Of a stretch of DNA of 64,000 bases, positions 37,943 to 50,045 are shown piece after piece. The notes beneath the pieces are model-generated. The model had not been told where the DNA came from, searched no databases, and worked only from the letters and a program-made list of their open reading frames with translations. Source of the stretch: Acanthosoma haemorrhoidale. Lineage: Eukaryota > Arthropoda > Insecta > Hemiptera > Acanthosomatidae. Position 1 is the stretch's first letter; each line of letters starts with the position of its first letter. The stretch is from positions 88,087,474 to 88,151,473 of the forward strand of contig OV884011.1 of assembly GCA_930367205.1 (NCBI GenBank). Direction: 5' to 3'. Position numbers and translations under genes: made by a program.

Positions 37943-37975
37943 GAGAGCTAAGAAAAAAAAAATTTCATTTGATAT
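37943..37975. repeat. Right target-site duplication (33 bp)
   Basis: Matches 36126-36159 except for one A fewer in the A run and one G-to-T difference. This repeated flank shows that the two oppositely oriented LINE halves arrived in one insertion event. Confidence 0.8.
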
Positions 37976-38689
37976 TGGGTCATCAAATTCTAAAAATAAA
38001 ACCGTCTCGGTGAAAAAAATACTAAACCGAAGGTTCATTTATTAGTTGTAAAACAATTAATCTTTTTCTAGCGTATTCAGTAGGGTGCCATATTAAAGAT
38101 CTTTACGTTCCACTTAATAATACAAAGTACGTTCTGAGGATAATATTAACTATAATTATGAAGGCATCAAAAGTATTTTCGCGATTTTTTTGCAATCCTA
38201 GTTTAACGTAAGATCTCGATCCTACTATAGCGCATGTAACTTTTACACCAAAGATATAAATATAATAATAAAAGCAGCGTTGTGAAAAACAATGAAGGGT
38301 TAATTATTTGTAACTAAAAATAAATATTTTCTGATCACATTAAGTAGGGTATTAAATCATTGAGGCGTTAGGGAGACTATTGCTACAAAGAGTCACTAAA
38401 TTGTCAATAAAATTGTATTCACAACCACGCCGGATCCTTATAATTAATTATTTCAACAATGGGAGGAGGAAAACATACAATTAAACGGCGTATCCACCGA
38501 TGGGCCGAAATGGAAATGAGGCGGCTGGTTTTAGTATGAAAAAGTCAACGACTGGAAACAGACTGAACCGCTAGGATAGTGCAACTAGATAGAAGGTCAA
38601 GTCCCTAGGCTTGGATGTAACTGAATGAGTGGTCTAAAAATGGCTACTTTTACTGCATGATTACGTATAGACTAACTTACATACTAACT
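37976..38689. other. AT-rich DNA, then possible family B 3' UTR
   Basis: No gene. The part from about 38560 to 38690 may be the 3' untranslated region of the minus-strand family B copy that starts at 38690, since it begins with the same TAGGTTTAAGTTAG-like sequence as the copy at 62 kb. Confidence 0.3.
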
Positions 38690-39600
38690 TAAACCTAAAG
38701 TGGTCCCTCGACTATCTGGTGCCATTCATGGGGAAACAAGGTGGGAATATCATGTTGGACACAGGGTTGGTGAAGTTTTGCAGCTAATTGGAGAATTTGA
38801 TTCGATTTCGGCGAATGAACTAATCCACCTTAAGCAGCTTAAAATTTACGTTCACTATTCATCTGCTGCTGGCATGAAGTATGTCGGACCTTTTCCAACT
38901 GTTCCGTTTTGAAACTGTTGAAGTCAATGTAGTCAGATGACCTAAAAGCGGGGCCCCGTACAAGCAGAGCCGGCCTGAGTACTCGTACTGGCCTGAGGTA
39001 CGCTCTTTTATATCATGAACTTGACGCGTAGAGATAGATTAGGGGATGTCAGCTAGTATGTGAGTACTAAGACTTTGTGAGTACTTATTTTAATTTTCTC
39101 GCAAAATGTTCACAAAAACGGAACCAATCTGACACTGATTTCTTTACAAGCTGATTCGGCCTGTCAAAGAGCTTTCTTGGCGTTCATGTTACTACTGTAC
39201 ATCGCGATGACGTTGGCAAAAGCAGCAACTGTAGCATTTTTATACCTTGCTCCAACGATTTCAGACGTATACTCGTTGAAAAGTACTGGGGAGTGCACGG
39301 CTACTTAAGGTCAGGGGCACAGCTTCAGCGATTTTATCGCCGCACCCGCAACGGTTGGTTTTTCAGAAAGTTGGCCAGCATTGTATATAGCTGCTGCGGG
39401 CATTCCCGGTCGGAAAACATTCGGCACGGTGTCCCCTGGGCCACCCCCCCCCCTCATGGCTGGCTTGAGTAGTGGAACACGATGGCTTATTTCCATTTGG
39501 CCAGATCCTGCAAGAATTGTACAGTTGACAACGTCGTCGACGATCACTTTAATAATAAAAGCCAATTCTTCTGTCACTGTATGCAGGTAATGGTAAATTT
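38690..39600 (-). pseudogene. Jockey family B RT and C-terminal relic
   Basis: On the minus strand SPVLFNEYTSEIVGARYKN, then AFANVIAMYSS, lie at about 39175-39305. They match SPVLFNVYTSEI and AFADDIVVYSS of the copy at 37.6 kb, with the catalytic D-D changed to N-V. Upstream, frame 39311-39577 carries pieces of the palm in the wrong frame. A C-terminal fragment at 38700-38985 keeps RPALL and an H-FF-type tail. Most of the region between the box and the C-terminus is missing. A run of about a dozen C or G near 39446 again lies in this family. Confidence 0.6.
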
Positions 39601-40240
39601 GCGACCTATAAAACTTCCAGTTGGCACGACAGTAGTCGTACTTTGTGGGTCACCACTTTACCATCCAGTACTGGCCTTTGGTCTGAAGTAACAACATCCA
39701 GGGTGATCCAACTAGTGATACAACGCAGCTTCCTGCCACAAGGAGATCTATAGCAGAGGTGGCCTGCGGGTTACCTCTGTGGCGAAAGGTGAAGGTCTGA
39801 GGGTGTAAAATCATTAATGTCGTTTTTATCAAGAGTCTCCCAGCCTTGTTACTTGTGGTGGTCCATTGAGGTCTCCTACCATCCAGTAGTTGGCCCTTTG
39901 CGAGTATACGTTGGGCAGGGCTGAGTACTTGGATAAACCTGTATGACCTCCTATAGAAGGTGGTAAGGTAAATGACTTTTCCCAAATTTTACCTTAACCG
40001 TCAAACAATAGAGCCTGACATCGCTTGTCGTCAGTCTTACTTCTAAGTGATGCCATTTCGTACAGCCACGAGAACTCCACCAGTCCTCGCCAGTGGGAGT
40101 TGGGTGACGCGTAAGGTGGACAAATTTGGGTCGACTCCCTCGTTTCTGTAATAAGTACTATACTAGGTTGGTAGAGTGCTATTTTGATGACTCACCATTT
40201 AAAATGCGACTTTCCTGTAAGGTTGCAAATAATTGGCTAC
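39601..40240 (-). pseudogene. Jockey family B endonuclease relic
   Basis: On the minus strand, frame 39650-39985 includes TTFYRRSYRFIQV, equivalent to the TGIYRRP strand of the 36-kb copy. It then has NKAGRLLIK and ILHPQTFTFRHRGNPQATSA, which ends at SAIDLL, the segment that carries a conserved D in this nuclease family. Upstream to 40240 the N-terminal part can be followed only loosely. The expected GD-NA-H loop is altered to LDGRRPQW. It lies in the right order between the gag remnant and the RT remnant of the same element. Confidence 0.6.
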
Positions 40241-40389
40241 ACACATCCACGATATCCTCTCCCCTGCTATAGGTCAACTCCTTGGTCTGCAGTCGGGTAA
40301 ATCATCCTTGGATCGGCTCGGGGGGTCTTCGATCCGGTTCGCAGTTCTTGGGAAGGGGGGAGTCTCCTGGGCGTTGGTGGTCGGTGCTG

Positions 40390-40970
40390 GAGATGGTCAT
40401 GGCAGTGACTTCTTCTTTCCCTTTGCTTTCTGCCGGTTAGCCGGAGTTACAGTCCTGGTCAGCCTTGGATGGGTCTCGATCTCCTTCCTCTTTGACATCC
40501 CCAGTATGTGGCTGGATGGGGTTGGCTGCAGTTGGCGTGCAGTAAGCGGTGTGGCAGCGTTCCTTGGGCACTGCACCACTATGTATGGACCAGCCCACCT
40601 CACACAGGTCGTCTTCCTCCCGCAGTGGTTGCAATTATGTCCGAATTCTTTCCACCTGCAGAATTGAGAGTTACCCCGCTGCTTCTCGTAAACAAAAAAG
40701 CGAAAGTTCACGTGTTTAACTGCTTCCACTAGCTTGATTGGATTTAGTGTAACACTAGGCTGTGCTGTGAGGAGAACCGGCGAGATTTTTGTTTTCCTTC
40801 GTTTTTTGTCTGCTTTTCGAAACCGAAAGGGCTAGTGATTATATTCATGTCCTCCTGTACATCGAATCCTAAAGTATTTCTTATTTCTAGGGTTTATTTC
40901 GGTGAATAAAACCGTCTTCCCTGCGTCATCTTGACATGTAGCTCCTAGCGGAGGCCTGGGAACTTCGCTT
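40390..40970 (-). pseudogene. Jockey family B ORF1 (gag-like) with broken zinc knuckles
   Basis: The minus-strand frame ending at 40397 encodes the C-terminal half of the RNA-binding ORF1 protein of jockey-type LINEs. QFCRWKEFGHNCNHC and CVRWAGPYIVVQCPR correspond to the two CCHC zinc knuckles, normally C-x2-C-x4-H-x4-C and C-x2-C-x3-H-x4-C. Here the first knuckle has lost its first two cysteines and the second has W for C and Y for H. A proline- and lysine-rich tail (RQKAKGKKK) follows. Upstream to about 40970 the sequence reads TVLFTEINPRNKKYFRI, probably the fold before the knuckles. It is the only gag-like sequence recognised in the window. Confidence 0.65.
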
Positions 40971-42239
40971 GCTGTTTATTCATATAAACATTATTTACAT
41001 AACAGACAGAGTTTGGTTTCCATTATTAAATTACGTTACAATATTTACATTGATATATTAGACAGAGTATAGGAAAACGTTTGTTCGAAAAGGTTGGCTC
41101 AACACTGTACATTAAAGCCCGTAGAGACGATTAAATTTTCTTAAAAGCCTCTTTGTTCTTTGTCATTACTAATACATATCGTTCTCAAAATATAGCTATG
41201 TCCTTTTTTTATATTTACTATGTTTTTCCCAAAAGAGATATGGCCCTTCTTGTTGTTCTTTTTTCAAGGGCAGTTGTCTTGTTGTTTGTCTTGAGATACA
41301 CGGTGTCAGCCGATGGAAATATGGCACCCGTGTGTAACTAAAGCAACTCAGGAATGTATAGGTAATGAAAAAATAAAGGGTGGTGAACATGCATAACCTT
41401 CTCATTAGAATCATTATATAATTCGCGCATGTGCCTAATATGTTCATTCGTGTAATCTACATCAAAAACTTTCAAGCGACGCAGATAACAAGGTTTAAAA
41501 CATTTTTTAGTCTCAATTATGTTTTTTTAGACAGGAATCTAAAAACTTTCGAAGCGAAAAACCTATTAAATATTAAGCTTTTTTTTATACGGCTAGTCCC
41601 ATGCAACCCCAATATGTTTATGGATCCAATCCCCAAGCAATACGGTGGACTATTACAATTATATTACTTATTGCAATTAGCCCACTTCAATAATCTCTGA
41701 AATTCACAAAGCTTTGAAAGCTCTAGAATACAGATTTTCATGACAATTATTGAATTTTGATATAGTAGTTGGCAAGTGATGAATTTCTTGCACTTATGTA
41801 TTGGACTAGTTTACTTTATCAATGGACATAATTAACTGACAAATCGTTTGAATACAATATTACACTAAGACATTTGATTAATTAATTTTAAAAAAGTAAG
41901 CAACGACATTTTTAAAATTTAAAAAAAAAAACCAGTTTTGTTTACAAAAATCAAACAACCAGTTTGAAAAGAGGCAGTTTAATGTCATCGAGCTAATAGT
42001 TTATAAAAGAACTAGAGTTAGCGATTTTGTAACTTCAGAACGTCCTGAAGTTCAATGTACCAAACGATAACATCTGGAACATAGAAAACAGAAACGAATT
42101 TGCATTCATAAAAAAAAAAAATCATTCAACATCTCTTTCAGTTCCACATACTTGTGTGAATCATTGTTTTCAGCAATGAATATTTCAACAAAAGTACAGA
42201 TCTTGACTTACCTCAAAATTATACTTTTAGAATCATTTT
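40971..42239. other. AT-rich DNA with no recognised gene
   Basis: No gene or repeat is recognised. Frames at 41153-41341 (plus), 41196-41447 (minus) and 41431-41700 (plus) have no motif I can name. Confidence 0.35.
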
Positions 42240-42340
42240 TGTTTATATTTGTCGTGCGTTGGGGACACCCGCGGGGGGCTAGGGTATCGCCGGCCCAGTC
42301 GCTCCCCGCCGTGCGTCAAGAAAGTGATAAAATGGGTAAA
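42240..42340. other. Short GC-rich block
   Basis: A sharp GC-rich island that includes ACACCCGCGGGGGGCTAGGG and GCCGGCCCAG, in AT-rich surroundings. It lies next to repeat R3 and may be part of it or of its target. I could not identify it. Confidence 0.3.
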
Positions 42341-42399
42341 CCTGTGGTCTTTGACCTTTACTGGCGGGCAACTTTATTCGTGTTGAGATGACTTTATAA

Positions 42400-42775
42400 G
42401 ATGTTGGAAGGTGTGCCCCGACAGTGCATTATGTTCCGGAGAAGAGGTATAGGGTAGATATCATAGGTAGTTTATGTGGTCTTGGAATGACCACGAATTC
42501 ACACTCGGTATCTAAGGGTAGGCGAAAACCGTCCGGATCCCAAAGGTGAGTGTGAACCGGAGAGAGAAGACTGGATCGCTGGGGGAGACACTACTAGGTA
42601 CATTTTGTAGGGCACCAGAGACCGTCGACCGCATAAGTCTGACAACGCCGGACCAAAACAGCAAGCTTAGAAAAGAGAGGTGCAGAGGTAGTTGAATAAG
42701 AAAGCCATGGTTCGAGTAGAGCAGCAAGCGCCAGTGCAGAAATAGAGAGTCGGTGTACCAACAAATGGTGCCCGC
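42400..42775 (-). repeat. Interspersed repeat R3, copy 2
   Basis: The minus strand aligns with 14000-14420 over the whole length. Shared blocks include TCCGGTTCACACTCACC, a start near TGCTCTACTCGAACCATGG, and an end near AATGCACTGTCGGGGCACACC. The frames are not conserved between copies, so the repeat is probably noncoding. Confidence 0.5.
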
Positions 42776-45470
42776 CGCCTAACCGTTTTTTTTTCTAAAT
42801 ACAAAAATGTTAGGGACCCCTGAACAATTCAGGTAAACTAGGTCTACAATAATCATAATAATCTATACAAAAATATTCTTTAATAAATTAATACAAGCCA
42901 AACAAAAAATGTCCCTTTATCATCGGTCGGATGCCAATCTAATACTTTTGGCTAAACTCTAGCAAACTTGCAAAACTTTGCGCCCGCAGTAGTAGAGTCT
43001 GGAATAAGAGCTACCGCGTAGTAATTTTCCTAGAGTAAATTAAATGAATTACGTTTTTCTGAATCGAACACCCGACGTTCACCAAAAAGTACAAAACTAT
43101 TGCAACATTTATAGTGAAGTAAAAGTTTTGTAAAAACGATTCCAATAAAACAATCTCATTATAATTTTTATAAGGAAGTGTAAGGGAACTCATTTGACCT
43201 TGCGGTGTAGCAAATAATGTCTTCATCCTTGACGTTCCGATATTTTAGGTGCAGTCAAATTTGTCTATTGATTGCTTATTAAAAATACTTCTTAGAACAT
43301 TGCTGAAACGCGAACGTGACTGTCTTGATCATTAAGAGTAATTCCTCTGCTTCGTTTTACGCGTTTCGTGACATTTGTAAACGATTCAATCTGTAATGGT
43401 TTTTCGTAACCTTCAATAACTGGAACCTAGTGTTACAGTAATTTGTTTTTGGGTGGTGTGAGATATGAGGTATGCTATTGGTGTAATCTTAACTGAGGAT
43501 ATATCTATCGATTTATCATTCATGTCCAACAGAAACGGGATGGAAAGTTCGTAAGAATATATAGTTTTAAGAAGGTGGGGAGAACTTGGTGGAAATTGGA
43601 CCTCTACTGCAGCTAGATGGAGGAAGGGGTAGTTACCCTGCAATAAAAGCCGGGATCTGTCCGTCTCAAAGCAGTATTATTATGTAGTCTGAACAAATTA
43701 AATAATAATAAAATAAATAATTAATAATAAATTGTTCTTCTACTAAACTCTTATTCCGTCTATTGATGTCAACACATCTGCTTGATGTCATGAACATTCG
43801 GAGTGATAGTCAATCTCTTTTTTTCCAATATCATAATTTATTTATTTACAGACACAGTAAATGTCTCTATGAATCAATCATAGTAAATGTAAGATTTCAC
43901 CATTGAATCTCTGAAATACAAGTGGGCGTCCCTATTATGATATACCATTTCTTCCTGGGGATTAATGGCGTTCACAATAGCACTAATCTCTTCGAGCTTA
44001 TAAAAAAATGAAGATGATACTCTGGAGGTAGTTCCCAATGATAATCAGGACATTCGATGAAATTGGTAGATTAATAAGAGCTACTATTATGATATATTAT
44101 TATTATTATGATAAACGAATTACTATTGTTTGATGAGAGGTGAAAATTTTATAGGCTGCTAAGGTGAAAGATATGTGCTGCAAACGCAGCCACGCTATCA
44201 CGGTTCCTGCACGTTTGGAAGGTTGGCAGTGTTTACATAAACTTAAGCCAGTAATGAAGCTTATACTGGAATCAATGGGAGGATGGTGACGGACAACAAA
44301 TTTTACTTCTTCTTACCAAATCATCTGACAAAAAACAATAGGCAATTACTGACAATTAACGATAAACTCACAAAAAAAAGTGTAATTATGGGGAAAAAAT
44401 TTGATAAATGGTGTTTTCATATTTAAAAAAATGTGTTTCTGTTACGAAGCATTCACCATTAGGCATTCCATGCCCTTCCAAAATTTTAACGTATATTCAT
44501 TATATAAAATAACTCCTTCTAGATGTTTCTCATATAAAGAAAACATATTTACCGTTAGTAGAGGATTAAAAATATTTTTAACATCAATAAATTTATTATT
44601 ATGAGAAAAAGTTTAAATAACTCCGTTCAAAGGAAGTTATGTGTAGTCGAAATCAAATGTCAACTCTATTACGCCTATAATAAAGACCTTGATACGACAT
44701 GCAATCAGCAACCTTTTTAATAACAAGGATAACCGACCATGACTATTCAGCTTTTGTCCCTAATTTATTTATTGTAACTATTTTATATACGAGTTAGGAA
44801 TGTTATTGTACCGAAGGTAAATGTTAGCTACGCTTTCGTTTTGTAACCAACGGATATCCTGATGATTGTGCGCGCTGTACAGAATATATGGATTCCCACA
44901 AATCTGAAATGTGATTTGGCGTTCAAGACTTGTCCGAACATCCTGAAACGGGTTCTAATCCACCATCTACCAGTTCCTCGTAAGCTATGTATAATTTATG
45001 GTAGGCGCCGATCCGCGCTCCCAGGACGTAAGACGTGACCTGTCCATAGGGAAGATGCAACAGGACAAAGAGGGATCTCGTGACCCTGGTCGTTCTAAAA
45101 TTAGAGATCACTGGGAGATTTTAATGATGGGATCTTCTCACGACTTGGCACTGTGTATTAGCCGTAATCGCTGCTGGTATGCCCAATTCCGAACCATCGT
45201 CTACCTCCAATTCTGAGCATGGCAAAATTTTCTTCGTATAGAAAAAATATATAAAAAGTATAACTTTGCCGGTTAAAATTAATGATTTAAAGAATAATAT
45301 TAGAATAAGTAAAAATAATCTCATTTTTTTATGAAAATAAATATTAATATGTAAATGAAGAAATAGAGTAAAAAAAGTCATCAAACTCAAAAACATTCAG
45401 TGCATAATGGTTGCCTGGACTAGTTTGCCGATTAACGAACAATAATAATGTTTTGAAATTGGCAATTAAT
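42776..45470. other. AT-rich DNA with no recognised gene
   Basis: Noncoding. Short frames at 44923-45111 (minus) and 44998-45216 (plus) overlap a less AT-rich patch near 44990-45110, but neither has a known motif. Confidence 0.35.
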
Positions 45471-45483
45471 GATATTAAAAATT
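45471..45483. repeat. Target-site duplication of the 45.5-kb LINE, left
   Basis: GATATTAAAAATT, perfectly repeated at 46534-46546. Confidence 0.85.
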
Positions 45484-46533
45484 ATAACTTTATTGTGCAA
45501 TAATTACAATCTGCCTTTTATAAGGCAATAATAATACAGATAAATGATCTCATTCATACCATATTTACAGTCATCATTCACTCACTCATTCATACAATAG
45601 GACATGATTGGAGAAACTGGCCATTGCCAGGACTCCCACTGTCACGCGATTATAGCAGGTGACGAGGCCACTGCCGTTTCAGTCTCCGGAGGGATGAGTG
45701 GCGCAGTGCAAAGACTGTGCTACAGGATTAGGGTGGTTGGAAAGGCTACTGTGGAATTTCATAAACTTGGAAGGGATGAGTTCTAGAATGTAGGGTATAT
45801 TAAGGTCGTTATGAAGGGTTTTGTTGCTGACATAATAAGGGGCATTTACTATTGTTCTCAGGACTTTGGATTGAAAGGATTGGATACGCTTGATGTTCGA
45901 CTTTTTTGCTGTCCCCCATAGCTCTATTCCGTATGTCCAGATTGGTTTAAGTATAACTTTGTAGATTAGTAGTTTATTTTCTATTGAGAGATGGGATGTC
46001 CTTTGAAGTAGTCTGTACAGTTGTCCAAAGCGTCTGTTTAGTTCTTGTCTTTTTAGTCTCTTATGTGGATTCCAGGTCAGTCGTTTGTCGAGATGGAAGC
46101 CTAAGTACCGTACTGTCTCGGTTACTGGGAGAGGAATAGAATTAAAATAAACTAATGGACAAGTCTTGCGACAAAGGGTGAAGGTAATGTGGGAGCATTT
46201 TGCTTCATTAACTTTGATCCGCCATTGATTGCACCAATACTCGATCTCGTTAAGGTGTTTTTGAAGGTTATGGGATGCTATGTCGGGGTCTGGGTGGGAT
46301 GACAAGACTGCAGTGTCATCTGCAAATGTGGCCAAGAAGGTGTTGGAAGTAGAGGGGACATCAGCGGTGTATAGGTTATAGAGGATGGGGCCTAGGACAC
46401 TGCCCTGTGGAACTCCTGCATTTATGGGATAGTAGTTAGAGTATTCTAAGCCACAGCGGACTTGGAAGAAGCGGTTTGAAAGGTAGGACTGTAGGATTAG
46501 GAAAAGGGTCTGTGGTAAATGTCTTTTGAGCTT
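45484..46533 (-). mobile_element. Jockey family A, 5'-truncated copy with long open RT frame
   Basis: This is the best preserved LINE in the window. Read from 46533 on the minus strand it is open for about 285 codons to a stop at 45679. The order is LKRHLPQTLFLILQSYLS, then AGVPQGSVLGPILYNLYTAD (RT motif B) and FADDTAVLSSHPD (catalytic D-D, near 46300-46325). NQWRIKVNEAKCS and VRYLGFHLDKRLTW follow, then LIYKVILKPIWTYGIELWG and NIPYILELIPSKF in the thumb and C-terminal region. A small frameshift replaces the last ten or so residues seen in other copies. The 3' UTR is the short type and ends with CAATAAAGTTAT. Perfect 13-bp duplications flank it, so it inserted by target-primed reverse transcription and cannot move alone, lacking the endonuclease and palm start. 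Confidence 0.88.
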
Positions 46534-46546
46534 GATATTAAAAATT
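46534..46546. repeat. Target-site duplication of the 45.5-kb LINE, right
   Basis: Second copy of GATATTAAAAATT, at the 5'-truncated end of the element. Confidence 0.85.
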
Positions 46547-49379
46547 GTGGCAATTAAAAATAACTGTGCGGATATGTTGAGAGAGTTATTTTAATAAACG
46601 AATTATCCTTTGCATTCACAGACAGAACTATAAACAAGGAAATAATCAATAACATAAAATATTTTGGATTACATTACATCAAACATGTAATAGATTTATT
46701 GACCGCTAAGAACATTTATAGCTGAAAATATCCATTTATTGGAAAGGCAGAGATTTCTGATCCTTACTTTTAAATTTATTAATTAGGAAAGTTAAGTCTC
46801 TTTAAAACGCATTTTCTTCTTCCTTATTAATTAAAAGTAACCCCCCCCCAAAAAAAAAAATAATAAATCTAAAATTCTATTACTCTATAGAAATAATAAT
46901 AAAAGATACGAAAGTGTTAGGTGTTAACATTGTAGGGTTAGTAATTTACATAGTATATAAATGAAAGTTAATAAAAAAATAAAAAGGCAAAACTCATTTC
47001 TGTACCAGCTTGACTCTACTTAATCAGGAGCATAGCAACAAACAACTCATGGCCTTAAAATCTTCTGTATCACTGGGTCAAATTTTGTGTATGTGGTATG
47101 GACTTCATATCTTAACAACCCATTTTTTTTTTTTATGGCTCTGACATTCTCTCATGAAACGAAGCTTCCAAAATATTTTAGACCTTAAGGCATCAAGTTT
47201 TCCAATTCGTATATAGAACTGTATAGAATTGTTTCAGCTACTTTTGCAACTATCATCATGCATGCCTCCATTTAAACACTTAATTTGGTTTCATAACAAA
47301 CGTATTACTATCAAGTACTTCGTCAGTTCCGGAGTAAAAGAGACACACCAGTAAGAGACAACAGCGAATTTTAAGGTAACACAAGCGTGAAATTAATTGC
47401 AGGGACTAGAGGCACACAAATGGCTTGAACTTATTGCTGCAGATACGCCAGTTTACTGATTATTTTTAGTTCATGTATATTTTAAATTTTAACCAATAAG
47501 GCTCGCGTCACTAAAAACACCCGAAAGCCGTAATTTTGAGAACATAACTATTTTATTTATATTGTCACTGGAATTCGAAAATTGTGGAATAAGTGACATT
47601 TATTAATGAAATTCTGACTATAGAAACTCTAACCATGGAGCAATTGGAAGCTGAACCCAGAACCCATAAATGGTTGTTTTGACATGGATGTTTTCTGTTG
47701 TGGCTATCCATTTTACTTGAAATATGTTATTTTATAGGGATTATGAATGGCATTTCCCTTTCACTAGAAAGCACAATGCAACAATCAGGTTTGCAGATAG
47801 AGAGAAGATTACTGGATATTTTTGTTGCGAAAGGACTACGCGCCGCTGCCTGCACAATAAAAAAATACTTCTCACTTTCATCAGTGAGCTCTTGTATAAT
47901 CAATGCCACAGTAAAAAAACCAAGCTCAGCTGAACTAAAACCATCAACGATAAGGGGCTAGTTTGATTTAAACGCTTCAAAGAAAATTAAAATTACTTCC
48001 TTGTAATCCCTTTCACTAATCAATAATTACGAAATAAAATATTATAAAAATGTTAATACATGGGGGAGTGCGTCTGGTGGCAATGAGACCTACAGAATGT
48101 ACGGATCACTTACCTAATTAAGATATTTAGTCATGTGATAGTAATGAATATTTATTCGCAAACAAAAAAAAGACCCTTTGGCAGTTATATAAAGCTACAA
48201 CATAATCAAAATACAAAAAAGTAATTAAAACATTAATTTCTCAACCATCACTTTATCGGCGATGTGACCAACTTAAACAAACAACATAGAGTACAATAAA
48301 AGTTGAATAGTGAAGAGAGGGGTGAATTAATATATGCAAATTTGAATCTGGTTAGCAATGGGAAAGAAAATGAATGGAATGTATAAATAAACAATTTTGA
48401 CCTCACAGCTGCGATCAGCGAGCATGCATGTGTAACGAGACAGGAAAAAGGGTTATGAGGATATTCGGTATCTACAGATTATGTTACTTAACATTTGACG
48501 ATCTTCCTAACGATGACTTCTGTCTTCACTCGGCTTACAAAACTAAATATCGGTCGGCCCGACCATATAACTCAAAGACCACCTTGACAAAGGCTTATAA
48601 AATAATTACACCACAGAAATGGCTGACAGTAAAAAAAGGCCTGGCTGTCGACAGCAACATCAGCACTGCATCCAACCAATGACAACAGACTACAACCCTA
48701 CTCGTCTTTCTAATGCGTATATGTTGAATACGACATCTCTCAGGGCTAAACTCTGAATTAGTAATGGAAATATGGGGACAAGAATGTTACTAAATGCAGC
48801 TATAAAAAAGAGCTCCCACTTTTGCTTAAAAGCTTAATTTGAATGTTTGAACTGACTAGTTTCGTTCATCATCGAATAGCAAGCCATTGCTCCAGGAAAT
48901 AATAGCGTACGTTCATATCCTAAGTAATAAGTGATAAATATAAGTGAATGCATAAATGATTAATCACCTAGCGCTATTACCTTCTCTTCTTACCGACATA
49001 GGCAAGCTTTCTTTCATCCCTTTATTTTTAGTTGTTCATTCTGTTCATCCAGATTTTTTTCTCTTTATTTAGGGATAGTTAATTTAGGCAATAGCTACTT
49101 CACAGTTTGTATAACTGTGGGAAATAAAATTAGAATAGAGCACAATACTTCATCCTTAAGTAGAAAATGCATCTTCTTATTTATTATGGTATTTTCTAAC
49201 CGTAAAATCTTTTTATTTAAGTAATTCCTCCAGCTACCCTACTGGGCTATTAGTATTTTTGATCAATGATCTAGTTTATGTTATACTTTCAGTTTAGCAC
49301 ATACGATTTAGATACATATCACAGGGAACTACTGACGTCCTTCTTCCTCTATCAGCAGCACCAATGGGTACGAACTTTT
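46547..49379. other. AT-rich DNA with no recognised gene
   Basis: No gene is recognised. Overlapping frames at 47698-47961 and 47724-47933 (plus) and one at 48428-48682 (plus) have no motif I can name. CTCACT and AGTGAG around TTCATC form a small hairpin near 47871-47888. A run of eight or more C followed by a run of A is at about 46842-46860. Confidence 0.35.
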
Positions 49380-50045
49380 TGAGTTTATAATTGTTGGTGA
49401 AATCTTTCGGTGAAGATAGAACAGGGGAGATCAAGGGCTATATTAAGAGCCTTACCGTATTTAAAATCATTGCTGTTTTTAAGACTTTTGAAAGGATTGG
49501 GCTCGTGTGACCGCTTCGCTATACCCCATACATAGTCCACATGTTTTTGACTTTGTAAATTAGTAGTTTATTTTCTATCGAGAGATGGGATGACCTTCGA
49601 AGTAGATTATAGATTGGTCCAAAGCGTCCGTTTAGTCTCATGTGTGGATTGCATATCAGTCTCTTATCAAAATTAAAGCCTTGATACTGGAGGAGAGATC
49701 GAAAAAGAGCTTAAAGACATGACTTACGAAGGCACTAATGCTCGATCTCTTTTAGGTGTCTTTGAATGTTATGGAATACCGTTTCAAGATTTGGGTGGGA
49801 TGACAGGACTGCTATCTCATCTGCATATGTTTGAGGGTATTGGAAGTAGAGAAAATTAGTGGTGTATAGGCTACAGAGGATAGGACACTGTCCTGTGGAA
49901 CTCCTGCTGCTATATAATAGAAATATGAATATTTTACTTTTCGATTCACTTGGGAAAAGCTGTGTTTGAAAGGTAGGATTGTAAGATTAAGAAAAGGGTA
50001 TGTGGTAAATATGTAAAGCGACAAACCCGGTCGAAAGCTTGCTAC
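49380..50045 (-). mobile_element. Jockey family A, decayed RT fragment
   Basis: The minus strand matches the copy at 45.5 kb from the LILQSYL segment (about 50000) through the motif B region, where GVPQDSVLSSVAYTPLIFST replaces GVPQGSVLGPILYNLYTADV, to the thumb near 49560 and the QSFQ-type end near 49490. The catalytic box is destroyed by indels. An insertion of unrelated bases interrupts the region near 49690-49735. No 3' UTR was seen. Confidence 0.65.

Noticed and set aside
42240..42340. Ribosomal DNA fragment
   Set aside because: The GC-rich block suggested rDNA at first, but no conserved rRNA segment could be recognised.
47698..47961. Transposase fragment
   Set aside because: One frame has an aromatic and basic pattern that first recalled a Tc1-type transposase, but no D-D-E block or other family motif could be located.
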